Positions 10,701 to 18,488 of a DNA stretch of 64,000 bases are shown here, piece after piece. The notes beneath the pieces were generated by a model. It searched no databases. It worked only from the letters and a program-made list of their open reading frames with translations, and had not been told where the DNA came from. Position numbers and translations under genes: made by a program. Each line of letters begins with the position of its first letter. Position 1 is the first letter of the stretch. Source of the DNA: Desulfobacter hydrogenophilus (GTDB lineage Bacteria > Desulfobacterota > Desulfobacteria > Desulfobacterales > Desulfobacteraceae); assembly GCF_004319545.1 (NCBI RefSeq), contig NZ_CP036313.1, positions 248,001-312,000 of the forward strand. The letters are read 5' to 3'.

Positions 10701-11485
10701 AATACCTGTCCGGCAGGCTGCCGGTATCAGATTTTGAAATGGACTTTGGTGTCAAAGGCACCCCGTCCAATATGCTATCCACCTTTTTTACAACCATAAA
10801 CCAGGCCATTAATATCATGGCCCGGCCCGTGGATGCCATCAAGCACCAGGCCAAAACAGTTACCGTGGGTACCAGCCGGATCAGTGAAACCTTTGAAGGT
10901 ATTATATTTGATGTCCTTACCGAACATGACATCCAGATTCCTTTGATTACCAACACCAATGTACTGGTCCTTAAAAACCTGCAGGAAATCATATCCGAAA
11001 TTAAAGGTGCATTGCTCTACCGCATCTCCGGCTTAAGCCTTTTGGGAAAGGTTACGCCCGATACCCGCATTGATGTGGTATCCAAAACCGGCAACCTGGC
11101 CAATGAATCCTCCAGAGTAGAAACAGATCACCGTCTCAAGGGAACCAAAAACATCATTGTCAGGGAGGGGAACGTATATATCGGCAAGGGCCGGAAAGAC
11201 AACAAAAGTATTCTTGTTATTCCGGTGCTCTCATCTTCTCCGACGTCGCCCAACATCATTGAATTTCTTTTGTCTTTAAACATCGCCTTTAAATCCACAG
11301 AAGAGATTACCCTGCTGAAAAAGATTAAGGCCCTGGGCGGAAAATATACCCGGCTTAAGGACTGGATTCTTGAAAGTACAAATGTGGCATGGGATGATAA
11401 ATACCTCAACCTTGTGGACATTGAGACCCTGTTCGGCGCCACGGCGGAACAGGCTGTGGAGGCGATTGTTGAAAAGCTCAACTGA
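7772..11485 (+). CDS. Oversized GlmS-like glutamine--fructose-6-phosphate aminotransferase
   Basis: At 1237 residues this is twice the usual GlmS length (about 610). GlmS makes glucosamine-6-phosphate for peptidoglycan and LPS. The class II amidotransferase block CGICALVAF begins at Cys49, so about 48 residues precede the Cys that is normally residue 1 (after Met removal). Next come an extra helical stretch of about 150 residues, LEVRGRDSAGISV (about 226), HTRWASIGDITEANCHPLD (about 335), and two SIS domains (about 590-735 and 775-910). SIS1 has SQSGTTTDTNRA and SVASTKAF. SIS2 keeps the Glu of KLSELCY and the His of DKKHIDLS. The GlmS C-tail motif (KSVTVE) appears as AKTVTVG near residue 1027, after an insertion, and about 200 more residues follow. 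The start has a good GGAGG site. Function is inferred from retained catalytic residues. Confidence 0.8.
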   Translation: MKRQGNFSTQFVDYLKHIAKINVNMGKPLSSVKENTLLFFPDTGCTLHCGICALVAFKGPACKNDLASLSKGIETLSKNRLGPFSEDTNPMVSKDYLGGREFLSTLFDHAQNLKQETIFASLFYDREKTRKLSGIIQEIEKILEDEIRDFKSATAGLSTPEVEIAADHIDQLKDIFWCLRKEVIDNIVAIEHLAPGIEKQNNPAGIALFKRINAVLNSLDRLEVRGRDSAGISVLCTLDEKEFTKYKSILEKKGIAEGLENRCNRQILSNNTISIGKDGNPGAPNRITICFVYKFAAEIGALGDNIAFIRNQIKNDHLLQVLAQFPLLASSVSAHTRWASIGDITEANCHPLDNTPTDTKICQNGIIHVCLNGDIDNYLELKTEYEARYDKIHPQITTDTKLIPLQIEHHLKMGAPIEEAFRLAVNEFEGSHAISMHTDLAPGKLFLAQKGSGQAIFVGLAPDHYIAASELYGVVEETRHYIKLNGEEKGQIVVLDQEGAGGIEGIRSFYYDYQPINLTPEDVLTSQITSRDIDRQGYNHYFLKEISEAPLSVEKTLENKFKRNPGSGLLNVNLNRTIIPPDLEKDLRSGKIRKVYFIGQGTAGIAAQGCADLLTHYLGGKSIDVRAKKASELSGFSIGCEGGNAKTMEDTLVVAISQSGTTTDTNRAVDMIRAHGARSIAIVNRRDSDLTFKVDGVLYTSSGRDIEMSVASTKAFYSQITAGAVLGLHIAALLNARSENYISDQIHALMALPAKMKTVLDMRDEIKACADKLAISKNYWATVGSGANKTSADEIRIKLSELCYKTISSDFVEDKKHIDLSSEPLIIVCAAGTRESVLGDIIKDTAIFNAHKACPIVITTQGEDRFDLYAKAVFKIPEIQEHFAPTLNTLVGHIWGYYAALAINDKSKFFYEARLKIENIIEEFRRMGHDDYEVLLENKFTETVAEFYNQFSLKRRQGEFPSAIGLNTISNITLLLKYLSGRLPVSDFEMDFGVKGTPSNMLSTFFTTINQAINIMARPVDAIKHQAKTVTVGTSRISETFEGIIFDVLTEHDIQIPLITNTNVLVLKNLQEIISEIKGALLYRISGLSLLGKVTPDTRIDVVSKTGNLANESSRVETDHRLKGTKNIIVREGNVYIGKGRKDNKSILVIPVLSSSPTSPNIIEFLLSLNIAFKSTEEITLLKKIKALGGKYTRLKDWILESTNVAWDDKYLNLVDIETLFGATAEQAVEAIVEKLN

Positions 11486-11504
11486 TTAGTGCCTGAGCCC
11501 TGGC

Positions 11505-11643
11505 GGCCAGTTGTAGGGTGGGCAAACGCGTAGCGTTGCCCACCATTTCAGGCATAACACCTTATGCCTAAACGATAAGTCAGATAGGATCAAATTTATA
11601 AGCAAATGGTGGGCACAAAAAACGTGCACACCCTACCTGGCTG
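11505..11643. repeat. Palindromic intergenic repeat of the GTAGGGTGGGC type
   Basis: Nested inverted repeats fill the gap after the GlmS-like gene. The outer arms are GGCCAGTTGTAGGGTG and CACCCTACCTGGCTG. The next arms are TGCCCACCATTT and AAATGGTGGGCA. A small perfect hairpin AGGCATAA/TTATGCCT sits in between. The GTAGGGTGGGCA...TGCCCACC motif is a widespread noncoding repeat type in proteobacteria and cyanobacteria. No protein-coding signal is seen. It could also act as a terminator for the upstream gene. Confidence 0.7.
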
Positions 11644-11744
11644 TAACAAGACAATCAATTTGAAAAACACCGGTTTATTCGGTGTATTTTATGAATTGGT
11701 ACTGAATTGAATTCTTCTTTTAGCTTGAGGATGGATTCGTTTTT

Positions 11745-13334
11745 CTATTCCTGCAGGCTATTTTGACTCAACAAATCTTTATCACCCGTATTTTCTTTAA
11801 TTTCCTCCTCTAATTTTTCCATCAGATTCGAGTTGGGTTGCGCATCAAGCATATCCTCGGCATCCACACCATCTAATATTTGTTTCGCCCGGGCTTTAGC
11901 CTCAACTTTTTCTAACTTATCATGATATGTATTGACGCTTTTATCCCGTTCAGCTGCTGCTTTATTCACTGCAGCAGGGGTGGTGTTCGACGTTACTCCC
12001 ATTGTGGACTGCCCGTCACTAGGATTGGGTTGAAAACCAGTATTTACAATGAAATTAAGCTGCTTAATAGATTCTTCCACATCGTCATTAAAACGCAAAC
12101 GATAAATGGGTTCCGGCAAACTAAAACCATGATTTTCTAAGGCATGTTTCGCTTCACGAATAGCAATACTGCGAGCTATCAAAAAGTCGGCCTCGGCTTG
12201 ATTGACCCATACCCGAAAATCAAGCACGATATTAGAGTCACCCACTTGGCTAATGACAGCGGTGGCTTTAGGCGTTTCTAGTACAAACTCCAGTGTATTG
12301 ATGGCATCGAGCCCAACCTTGATAGCAGCAATAGGATCATCATTGGCATCGACACCTAACTCAAAGGTAAAACGACGTTCAGGGTTTTTTGTGTAATTTA
12401 AAATCGTGCCTTTAAATACTTTTGAATTAGGAATACGCAACTGATTGCCATCCAAGGTCATCAAAATTGTAGCACGGCTCGTTAAGCGTACCACAAGGCC
12501 TTCTTGCCCATCAATATTCACATAATCTCGTGCCCGAAACGGTTGTCGCACGCTGAGCATAAGAGATGAAATGTAATTCTCAATCGTGTCTTTTACCGCA
12601 AAACCAACGGCAAGACCAATCACTCCTGCACCGCCCAGGAGTGTGCCAATTATGGCTTCTGCCCCCATAAGACTTAAGCCCAATATCAGCCCTAAAACAA
12701 TAAAAATGACCTTAACGGTTTGCGATAGCAACTCAGCCACAAAAAGGTTAGGAGTAATACTTTGCCACAAGCTGTTACGCCTTGACAGCCATACACCAAA
12801 CCATGTGACTACACCAAATGCGAGGATAGCGACAAATAATAACGGTAAGGCCTTAATCAGCCCACGGGCCCGCTGTTTTAAATCTGCAATCATTGGGGTA
12901 ACGTTATCTTGAACATCAAGCGTACGGTTGATGCTGTCCGCTACTGTGACCACATCACTCACTCGATTAGCAAGATTGACAGCTTGCAGCGCCTTTTTTT
13001 CATTGGGTGTCTCACCTTCTAAGCTAACTACGCCTTCTCGAACGCTGACGGATACCTTGCCAAGGCCTTCAATTTCTGAAAAAATACCGGTAATACGTTT
13101 TTTGATATCACCATCATTGACACGCCCGGGCTTGGTTTCAATAACTGTATTTTTTTCAGTCAGATCACCGGTTGTAACTGTTTTTTTATTATCTTGATCA
13201 TCTTTCGATTCGCCATATTGCGATGACAATACCGCATCTGTATTGAGCAACTCTTCCCCAACGGCATAGGTAAACAAGGGTGAAAAAACGGACAACATTA
13301 ATAAAAAATTTAAGATTACTAATAGATGACGCAT
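11745..13334 (-). CDS. Mechanosensitive channel (MscS family) with BON domain
   Basis: About 529 residues from the chosen ATG at 13334, which has AAGGCTC eight or so bases upstream; the longer frame to 13373 adds only 13 residues and no better site. Order: signal peptide (LLVILNFLLMLSVFSPLFTYA), a BON domain (about residues 80-145: VSVSVREGVVSLEGETPNEKK), two or three membrane helices (about 165-235), then the MscS pore helix and beta domain. The pore helix reads GGAGVIGLAVGFAVKDTIENY, followed by FRARDYVNIDGQEG. The C-terminus is charged and coiled. MscS channels release solutes on hypo-osmotic shock. Codon use is AT-richer than the neighbours, and the gene sits alone between repeats and an IS, which suggests transfer, perhaps from a gammaproteobacterium (inference). 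Confidence 0.85.
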   Translation of the reverse strand: MRHLLVILNFLLMLSVFSPLFTYAVGEELLNTDAVLSSQYGESKDDQDNKKTVTTGDLTEKNTVIETKPGRVNDGDIKKRITGIFSEIEGLGKVSVSVREGVVSLEGETPNEKKALQAVNLANRVSDVVTVADSINRTLDVQDNVTPMIADLKQRARGLIKALPLLFVAILAFGVVTWFGVWLSRRNSLWQSITPNLFVAELLSQTVKVIFIVLGLILGLSLMGAEAIIGTLLGGAGVIGLAVGFAVKDTIENYISSLMLSVRQPFRARDYVNIDGQEGLVVRLTSRATILMTLDGNQLRIPNSKVFKGTILNYTKNPERRFTFELGVDANDDPIAAIKVGLDAINTLEFVLETPKATAVISQVGDSNIVLDFRVWVNQAEADFLIARSIAIREAKHALENHGFSLPEPIYRLRFNDDVEESIKQLNFIVNTGFQPNPSDGQSTMGVTSNTTPAAVNKAAAERDKSVNTYHDKLEKVEAKARAKQILDGVDAEDMLDAQPNSNLMEKLEEEIKENTGDKDLLSQNSLQE

Positions 13335-13383
13335 ACTTAAAGAGCCTTTAGTTTTTTTATATGAAAGTTCCAATAGGTTACTG

Positions 13384-13457
13384 AATTACTTTCATGCTTT
13401 GTTGTGGGTTGAGCCTCGGTATTGATAGACCAAGTCAGCCCATGGCTGTTATAAGAA
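13384..13457 (+). repeat. Dispersed 70-bp repeat, copy C
   Basis: The most complete copy. It begins ATTACTTTCATGCTTTG, continues TTGTGGGTTGAGCCTCGGTA, TTGATAGACCAAGTCAGCCC, and ends ATGGCTGTTATAAGAAA. It lies just upstream of the MscS gene. No gene ends at its GGCTGTTA side any more. Confidence 0.8.
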
Positions 13458-13468
13458 AGTCTGGGTAA

Positions 13469-13549
13469 GTTACTCAGATCTTTCAACCTTTGTTATGGGC
13501 TGTGCCTGGGTATTGATAAACCAGATCGGCCCGTGGCTGTTATATGAAA
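13469..13549 (+). repeat. Dispersed 70-bp repeat, copy D
   Basis: A second copy in tandem with copy C, more diverged: TTTGTTATGGGCTGTGCCTG, GGTATTGATAAACCAGATCG, GCCCGTGGCTGTTATATGAA. The tandem arrangement is the only one in the window. Confidence 0.75.
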
Positions 13550-13934
13550 CGCTCGCCAAAGCATTGTCAATGAAGGCATTTCAAAATTCGTTGAGGGCGG
13601 AGCCATACCTCGCTCCGGCCATGCCGGTTATAAAAAAGTACCAAAGTTAAATTGACGTGATAAAGTCCAAAGTTTTCAGGTTTACAGTCCAAAATCGGCC
13701 TTGATCATCGTTTCGACCAATAAAAAATTTATCCGGGAGGGGTCAGGCATCATAACTCAATAAACATATATCAAAATAAACATTTTCTCAAAAAAATTTT
13801 GCGGTAGAGTACTACAGTGGCATGCCTGGCGTCTTGCATATCCGGTCAACTAACGCTTATAACATTTAAGTATGATTAATTTAGCGCATCTTTTCGAAAG
13901 CCCAAAGACAAACTTAAAAATCAGCCAATTTTTT
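13550..13934. other. Intergenic stretch without a gene
   Basis: No credible open frame. It contains a weak GC hairpin (GGGCGGAGCC / CGCTCCGGCC around 13595-13620) followed by AT-rich sequence up to the IS terminal repeat. It may be the remains of a gene lost during the insertions nearby, but nothing recognisable is left. Confidence 0.5.
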
Positions 13935-15879
13935 GGGTGTGTCTCACCTTTTACATAAGGTGATTGTTTTTGATTTCAAAAACCAGACTCAAAATTAAGC
14001 CGCAATCGAATTTTATGAAGATTTGATCGTTTTTTTGACTTTTGAGGATAGGAAGAGCAACCACTTTTCATGAAAATACGTCCTTTTTAAAGGAGTCCTG
14101 AATTCCCGGCATAAAATTTGCCTAATCAGCCTTTGCCCTCTGATACATAAAAATCTGCTGAGGTTTGGCCTCTGCAAACCCTGACCTAAGATCATATTTG
14201 ATGGTTTATTGGCTGGCAATCCTAGCTAATCCGTTTTTTTACTGAACTATACTCAATTCCCATGCTCAAATCACGCCAGATAGGAATAGTTCACCATTAG
14301 CGCTCTGCGCATAACTTTTCCAGCCCAAGTTTTCACCCAATAATGCGCTTATCCGGGAGAACAACGTAATCGGTGCAATACGTTCTCAGCCAATTGGGCG
14401 AATGGGTTAATCTTACCAAATGAAATGCTCCACCGCCTGCCACTATAAATTAAACGGCCGGCCATATACATTAAGTCCTGCATGACTGTTCTTAACCTCC
14501 TTCGTGAGACTGTTTTTCTACGGTTGACCGGAAGATTGTTCTCATCCTGTTCCTCAAGACTAATTTGGCCTATGATTCTAAGGGTGTTGTACGCCAAAAG
14601 AGCGAGATGGAGAATCAGGCTGTTGCTGCTAAAATGGCAGCTGGGGAACCGTTCTAACCCAATATCACTTTTAATTTCTGAGTGAAATTGTTCACTGGTT
14701 CCATGATCATGGTATAAATTAATGACCTCTTGGGGGCTCAGCCCGGTTATGGTAATCCAATAGGTCTCTACTTCGATTTTGGGAAAAAGCAGGGGTTCTC
14801 CTTTTTCTTCATATCGTTCAGTCACTTTGAAGACAATCGGACGTGGCAATGCATGCCCTTTGGGGTCAACAGTTGTTTGCCCGACCCACACACTTTTGTG
14901 TTTACAGCGAATCAATTTAACGTTTTCAGTATTCTGAGCCAGGATAAACCAGCCATCCAAAGATTCTTTACGTAAATTGCGCTTAACCAAGACATCAACA
15001 CCTTCGTATTTTTTTATTATTTCAAAATTATCCTGACTGTCATTTCCTGAATCAAGACGCATAAGAAGAGGTTCTTGGGTGATCTGCCTGGTTAATTTCA
15101 ATATTTCTTGAATGAATGCCGGGGTGTTTTTTTGACAATGCTGACTGCCTTTTCTAAGCTCCACATTGATTAAATATCCTTCAGTTCCCAGATATCCGAA
15201 CATCGGTGCATATCCATCACAACCTTTGTATGTCCTGGAAACCCCCTCTTTTTTCGTTTTTGAATTGTCAAAGGGGCTGACATCCAGGTCTAAGGGAATA
15301 TAATTGCCGACACTCGTCTGAACTGGTGAAATGGCGGGTGCTTTGCCTCGAATCATTTCAACTGAAGCTTCCTTGATAAGTTCATTGGCAGATTCCCCGA
15401 TCAGGTCAATACGTTCACGCAAGGTTGATTGGGAAGGACAATTGCTGATTCCCATAGCTTGGGTAAAAAAAAATGGATCCTGCCTGAAAATTTCAATAGC
15501 GATGTAGTCTGGCTTACCAACACAAATAAGTCCTAACATGGACGAAAGGATCTCTCCATGAGAAATATTAGGATCAACACAATGTACATCCGGTAAATTT
15601 TTGAAGCGCTCAGCAAAATTAATGGACTTAAGCAATGCACCTACAGGGAGCAATCCGCTTTGACTGACAAGGTTTTCATTTCCATGTTTTACATTGATAG
15701 TGGTCGGCATCGGTCTTCACCTCCGAAGTGAATGTTTTTTTAATGCCATTATATTAATTTTATATTAAAATTTCAATGTGTTATATTCAAAAAAGCAATC
15801 TTTATGCCGCTAACTCAGGGGAGTTATAGGCATTTTAAAATTGGTCTATTTTTTGCGAGCGAAAAGGTGGGACACACCC
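13935..15879 (-). mobile_element. IS1380-type insertion sequence
   Basis: About 1.95 kb bounded by matching terminal inverted repeats: GGGTGTGTCTCACCTTTT at 13935-13952, and the reverse complement of GGGTGTGTCCCACCTTTT at 15862-15879 (one mismatch in 18). It carries a single full-length transposase. About 400 noncoding bases lie between the transposase stop and the left end. No matching target duplication was found directly outside the repeats, so it may be old or rearranged. It sits 35 bp past the comF stop. Confidence 0.8.
14349..15710 (-). CDS. IS1380-family DDE transposase
   Basis: A 453-residue transposase. The three acidic positions are recognisable: YIPLDLDVSPFDNS (first Asp), LLMRLDSGNDSQDN (second Asp) and the Glu in EQFHSEIKSDIGLERFPS, the latter followed by the helix SNSLILHLALLAYNTLRI. 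The spacing and the RLDSGND and YNTLRI patterns are those of IS1380-type IS4-superfamily enzymes. No frameshift or early stop is visible, so the element may still be active. It is the only open frame of the IS. Confidence 0.88.
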   Translation of the reverse strand: MPTTINVKHGNENLVSQSGLLPVGALLKSINFAERFKNLPDVHCVDPNISHGEILSSMLGLICVGKPDYIAIEIFRQDPFFFTQAMGISNCPSQSTLRERIDLIGESANELIKEASVEMIRGKAPAISPVQTSVGNYIPLDLDVSPFDNSKTKKEGVSRTYKGCDGYAPMFGYLGTEGYLINVELRKGSQHCQKNTPAFIQEILKLTRQITQEPLLMRLDSGNDSQDNFEIIKKYEGVDVLVKRNLRKESLDGWFILAQNTENVKLIRCKHKSVWVGQTTVDPKGHALPRPIVFKVTERYEEKGEPLLFPKIEVETYWITITGLSPQEVINLYHDHGTSEQFHSEIKSDIGLERFPSCHFSSNSLILHLALLAYNTLRIIGQISLEEQDENNLPVNRRKTVSRRRLRTVMQDLMYMAGRLIYSGRRWSISFGKINPFAQLAENVLHRLRCSPG

Positions 15880-15914
15880 ACCAAAACGCCTATGTCGAGC
15901 CGTTCAAGCACCAA

Positions 15915-16685
15915 TTAAGCCCGGGCCAGAACCAAAGCCGACACACCGGCAGCCCCTGCATCCAAAAGGGTCTGAGCGGCTGCATCGCAGGTGGCCCCTG
16001 TGGTAAACACATCATCCACCAAAAGGATATTTTTACCTTTGATACGGTCAGGTTTAGGGCAGGCAAAGGCCTGGGTCAGATTCTTTTTGCGTGCCTTATG
16101 GTCCAAACCGGTCTGGCTGACCGTTGCCCGGACCCGGGCAAGGCCGCCGATGTCAATGCGCCATGGTGCCGGCCGGTCATAGGCATCCTTGTACAGCCGG
16201 GGAAAATTTCGGACAAGAAAATAGGACTGGTTGAATCCGCGCTTTTTAGCCTTTGATCCATGGAGGGGAATGGGCAGAATCAGATGAAAACCATCCATGT
16301 CATAATGGGTGGCAAAGGCCTGAAACAGGTGACGTTCAAAGGGACGGGCCAGACTGAGCTTTGATTGGTATTTGAACAACCCCAGGGCCTTTTGTATCAC
16401 ATCTTTATACATAAATGCCGCCCGGACACTCTGAATTGCCATGGGGGTTTCAAGGCAGGTGCCACACAGGTGATCAGGTCCGGATTCAAAACAACGGCCG
16501 CAGGCAGGGCAAAACGGGTGATCAAATACCGGTAGCGCCTGCCCCAGGCACGTGTGGCAGAAACAGACACTTAACGGGTTATCCGTAGGGTTTTTAATAT
16601 ATTTTCCGCATCCCAGGCATTTGTCCGGAAATACCAGTGCACCAATACCGGCCACGGTCACTTTGGCCAGTTTTTTTATCATCAA
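15915..16685 (-). CDS. ComF family phosphoribosyltransferase-like protein
   Basis: A 256-residue ComF protein. The N-terminus has a zinc-finger pattern of cysteine pairs (CLGCGKY, CFCHTC, CPACGRC, CGTC; residues about 23-80). The C-terminus has a type I phosphoribosyltransferase fold with the PRPP loop ILLVDDVFTTGAT near residues 220-232 and the segment PIPLHGSKAKKRGFNQS. ComF is needed for DNA uptake in some bacteria, but many proteobacterial members have no proven role. It is the last gene of the msbA-to-comF run and overlaps rlmB by four bases. The IS1380-type element inserted just beyond its stop. Confidence 0.88.
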   Translation of the reverse strand: MMIKKLAKVTVAGIGALVFPDKCLGCGKYIKNPTDNPLSVCFCHTCLGQALPVFDHPFCPACGRCFESGPDHLCGTCLETPMAIQSVRAAFMYKDVIQKALGLFKYQSKLSLARPFERHLFQAFATHYDMDGFHLILPIPLHGSKAKKRGFNQSYFLVRNFPRLYKDAYDRPAPWRIDIGGLARVRATVSQTGLDHKARKKNLTQAFACPKPDRIKGKNILLVDDVFTTGATCDAAAQTLLDAGAAGVSALVLARA

Positions 16686-17509
16686 AAATTGAGACCCAGG
16701 CGTTGACGGCGGGCTTCAAACATGGCAATACCACCGGCCACGGATGCATTCAGAGACGTAATCTGGGTTTCCATGGGAATGGACAGGATAAAATCACAGG
16801 CTTTTCTTACCCCGGGCCGCAGACCGGTGTGTTCGCCTCCCACCACAAGGGCCAGGTTGCCGGTAAGGTCTGCCTCAAAAAGGCCTTTATCTGCACCGGC
16901 ATCCAGACCGGCCACCCAGGCGCCATATTTTTTAAGGTCACGGATCAAAACCGAAAGGTTGGTAGCTAAAAAGATGGGGGCATGCTCCATGGCCCCGGCT
17001 GAACTGCGGGAGACCCCGGCAGACGGCAGGGCACAGCGGTCTTTTGGCATTACAATGTAATCCACGTCGGCACACAGGGCGGTGCGGATCAACGCACCGG
17101 TATTCTGGGGATCTTCAATGCTTTCAAGGATCAGAATAAAAAACGGATCCATCCGGGTTTCAATTTGTTTGAGCAAAGCCGAGGCTGATTGAACCGGAAA
17201 GGGCGAGACCCTGGCCGCAATGCCCTGGTGACGGCCAAGTCCGGCCAACCGGTCCAGCTCCTCACCGGCAACGGTTTGGACAGCCACCTGTTTCTCGCCG
17301 GCCAGGTCTGCCACAGCCCGTACACGTTTATCAGACCTATTCTCATACACCATGATGGATTCAAATTTACGACGTCCGGCTTTCAGGGCTTCAAATACCG
17401 AGTGATACCCGTAAAGAATCTCTTTATCCCCGGGATTCCTATTTTCATTTTTCCGTCTCGGGACCTGGGGTTTGCCTCTCCGGCCCTTGGACCCTGGTTT
17501 ACCGGCCAT
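16682..17509 (-). CDS. rlmB: 23S rRNA 2'-O-methyltransferase of the TrmH/RlmB (SpoU) family
   Basis: 275 residues. After a basic, Gly-rich leader (about 25 residues) comes the substrate-binding domain (LYGYHSVFEALKAGRRKFES). The SPOUT methyltransferase domain follows, with motif 1 LILESIEDPQNTGALIRTA (about residues 130-148), motif 2 LVVGGEHTGLRPGVRKACD and motif 3 IPMETQITSLNASVAGGIAM at the C-terminus. The family methylates ribose 2'-OH; RlmB acts on G2251 of 23S rRNA. The exact target is assigned by similarity only. It overlaps both gmk (one base) and comF (four bases), so translation is coupled. Confidence 0.88.
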   Translation of the reverse strand: MAGKPGSKGRRGKPQVPRRKNENRNPGDKEILYGYHSVFEALKAGRRKFESIMVYENRSDKRVRAVADLAGEKQVAVQTVAGEELDRLAGLGRHQGIAARVSPFPVQSASALLKQIETRMDPFFILILESIEDPQNTGALIRTALCADVDYIVMPKDRCALPSAGVSRSSAGAMEHAPIFLATNLSVLIRDLKKYGAWVAGLDAGADKGLFEADLTGNLALVVGGEHTGLRPGVRKACDFILSIPMETQITSLNASVAGGIAMFEARRQRLGLNF

Positions 17510-18069
17510 CAGTTCGCCGTTTCCTGTTCAACAATGGCAAGAAGTTCGGCAACCGCCTCATCCAGCACATCATTGACCACCACATGGGTATAAAAAGATT
17601 TCTGGGCAATTTCGTATTTTGCATTCTTCAAACGCATGCGGATCACCTCTTCGGCATCGGTTCCTCTACCCCGCAGCCGCTGTTCAAGCACGTCCAAAGA
17701 TGGGGCCATGATGAATATGGAAACAGAATCCAGCCCGAAATCCATAATTTGTCGCCCCCCCTGGACATCAATATCTAATAGGACACTTTGGCCTGCGGCA
17801 AGCCGTTCTTGAACAAAAAGGGCGGAGGTGCCGTAGCAATTGCCGTGGACTTGTGCCCATTCCAGCATCTGGCCCGATTCCACCATTTCCATGAATTGCG
17901 CCGTATCCGTAAAAAAATAGTCTTTTCCGTGAACCTCCCCCTGTCGGGGAGTGCGGGTCGTGTGTGAAATGGAATATACAAGATCTGGAAACCGTTTCAA
18001 AAGTTCTTTGACAAGGGTTGTCTTGCCGGCACCAGAGGGTGCTGAAACAATAAAAAGTTTTGCCGCCAT
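17509..18069 (-). CDS. gmk: Guanylate kinase
   Basis: 186 residues. P-loop SAPSGAGKTTL at residues 9-19. GMP-binding signature SISHTTRTPRQGEVHGKDYF follows at about 34-53, and the lid region is around RGRGTDAEEVIRMRL. The enzyme turns GMP into GDP. It follows remA by three bases and precedes rlmB, within the classic yicC-remA-gmk cluster. Confidence 0.95.
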   Translation of the reverse strand: MAAKLFIVSAPSGAGKTTLVKELLKRFPDLVYSISHTTRTPRQGEVHGKDYFFTDTAQFMEMVESGQMLEWAQVHGNCYGTSALFVQERLAAGQSVLLDIDVQGGRQIMDFGLDSVSIFIMAPSLDVLEQRLRGRGTDAEEVIRMRLKNAKYEIAQKSFYTHVVVNDVLDEAVAELLAIVEQETAN

Positions 18070-18072
18070 GCC

Positions 18073-18345
18073 CTATTCCTCCTGAAGTTCCCCGGGGTTT
18101 TGAATCAGGGACTCAAAGCGCGCGGAAACAGTTTCTGCCTGAATCGCAGACAGAATCACGTGGTTTGAGTCGGTCACAATGATGGCCCGGGTTTTTCTGC
18201 CATGGGTCACATCAATGAGGCGCCGGTCCTCCCGGGCTTCATCCTTAACCCGCTTCATGGGCGACGAGTTTGGAGATAAAATCGCCACCACCCGGTCTGC
18301 CACCACAGTATTACCAAACCCAATGCCCAAAAGTGGCTGTTCCAT
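18073..18345 (-). CDS. RemA-like DUF370 protein
   Basis: About 90 residues from the ATG at 18345, chosen because AAAAGGAAAATT precedes it and the product then begins [12 protein letters not shown], the usual start of the family; the longer frame to 18405 adds 20 unrelated residues. Family signatures include [19 protein letters not shown] and [17 protein letters not shown]. In Bacillus RemA is a DNA-binding regulator of matrix genes. In proteobacteria it is conserved between yicC and gmk, as here. Its role in this organism is unknown. Confidence 0.88.
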   Translation of the reverse strand: MEQPLLGIGFGNTVVADRVVAILSPNSSPMKRVKDEAREDRRLIDVTHGRKTRAIIVTDSNHVILSAIQAETVSARFESLIQNPGELQEE

Positions 18346-18429
18346 AATTTTCCTTTTGTTAATGGTCATTTCTTCCCGGCAGCGAATATACGTTTTTAAA
18401 AGCAAGTCTGTGTAAGACTATACAAATAT

Positions 18430-18488
18430 TCAACTTTCGTTGTGGGCTGAACCACGGTGAAAAACCGTATCAACCCATGGCTGTTATT
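18430..18488 (+). repeat. Dispersed 70-bp repeat, copy E
   Basis: Reads CAACTTTCGTTGTGGGCTGA, ACCACGGTGAAAAACCGTAT, CAACCCATGGCTGTTATT. The end carries the TAA stop of yicC (minus strand). It lies inside the operon, between yicC and remA, so it may affect transcript stability or read-through. Confidence 0.75.

Noticed and set aside
12586..12912. 108-residue plus-strand open frame within the MscS gene
   Set aside because: It is the antisense of the MscS transmembrane and pore region, without its own start signal.
13384..13549. Tandem copies C and D considered as att sites of an integrated island
   Set aside because: Other copies exist all over the window, and there is no integrase or tRNA gene nearby.
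14013..14219. 68-residue open frame in the tail of the IS1380-type element
   Set aside because: No start signal and no recognisable protein; more likely chance in noncoding IS sequence.
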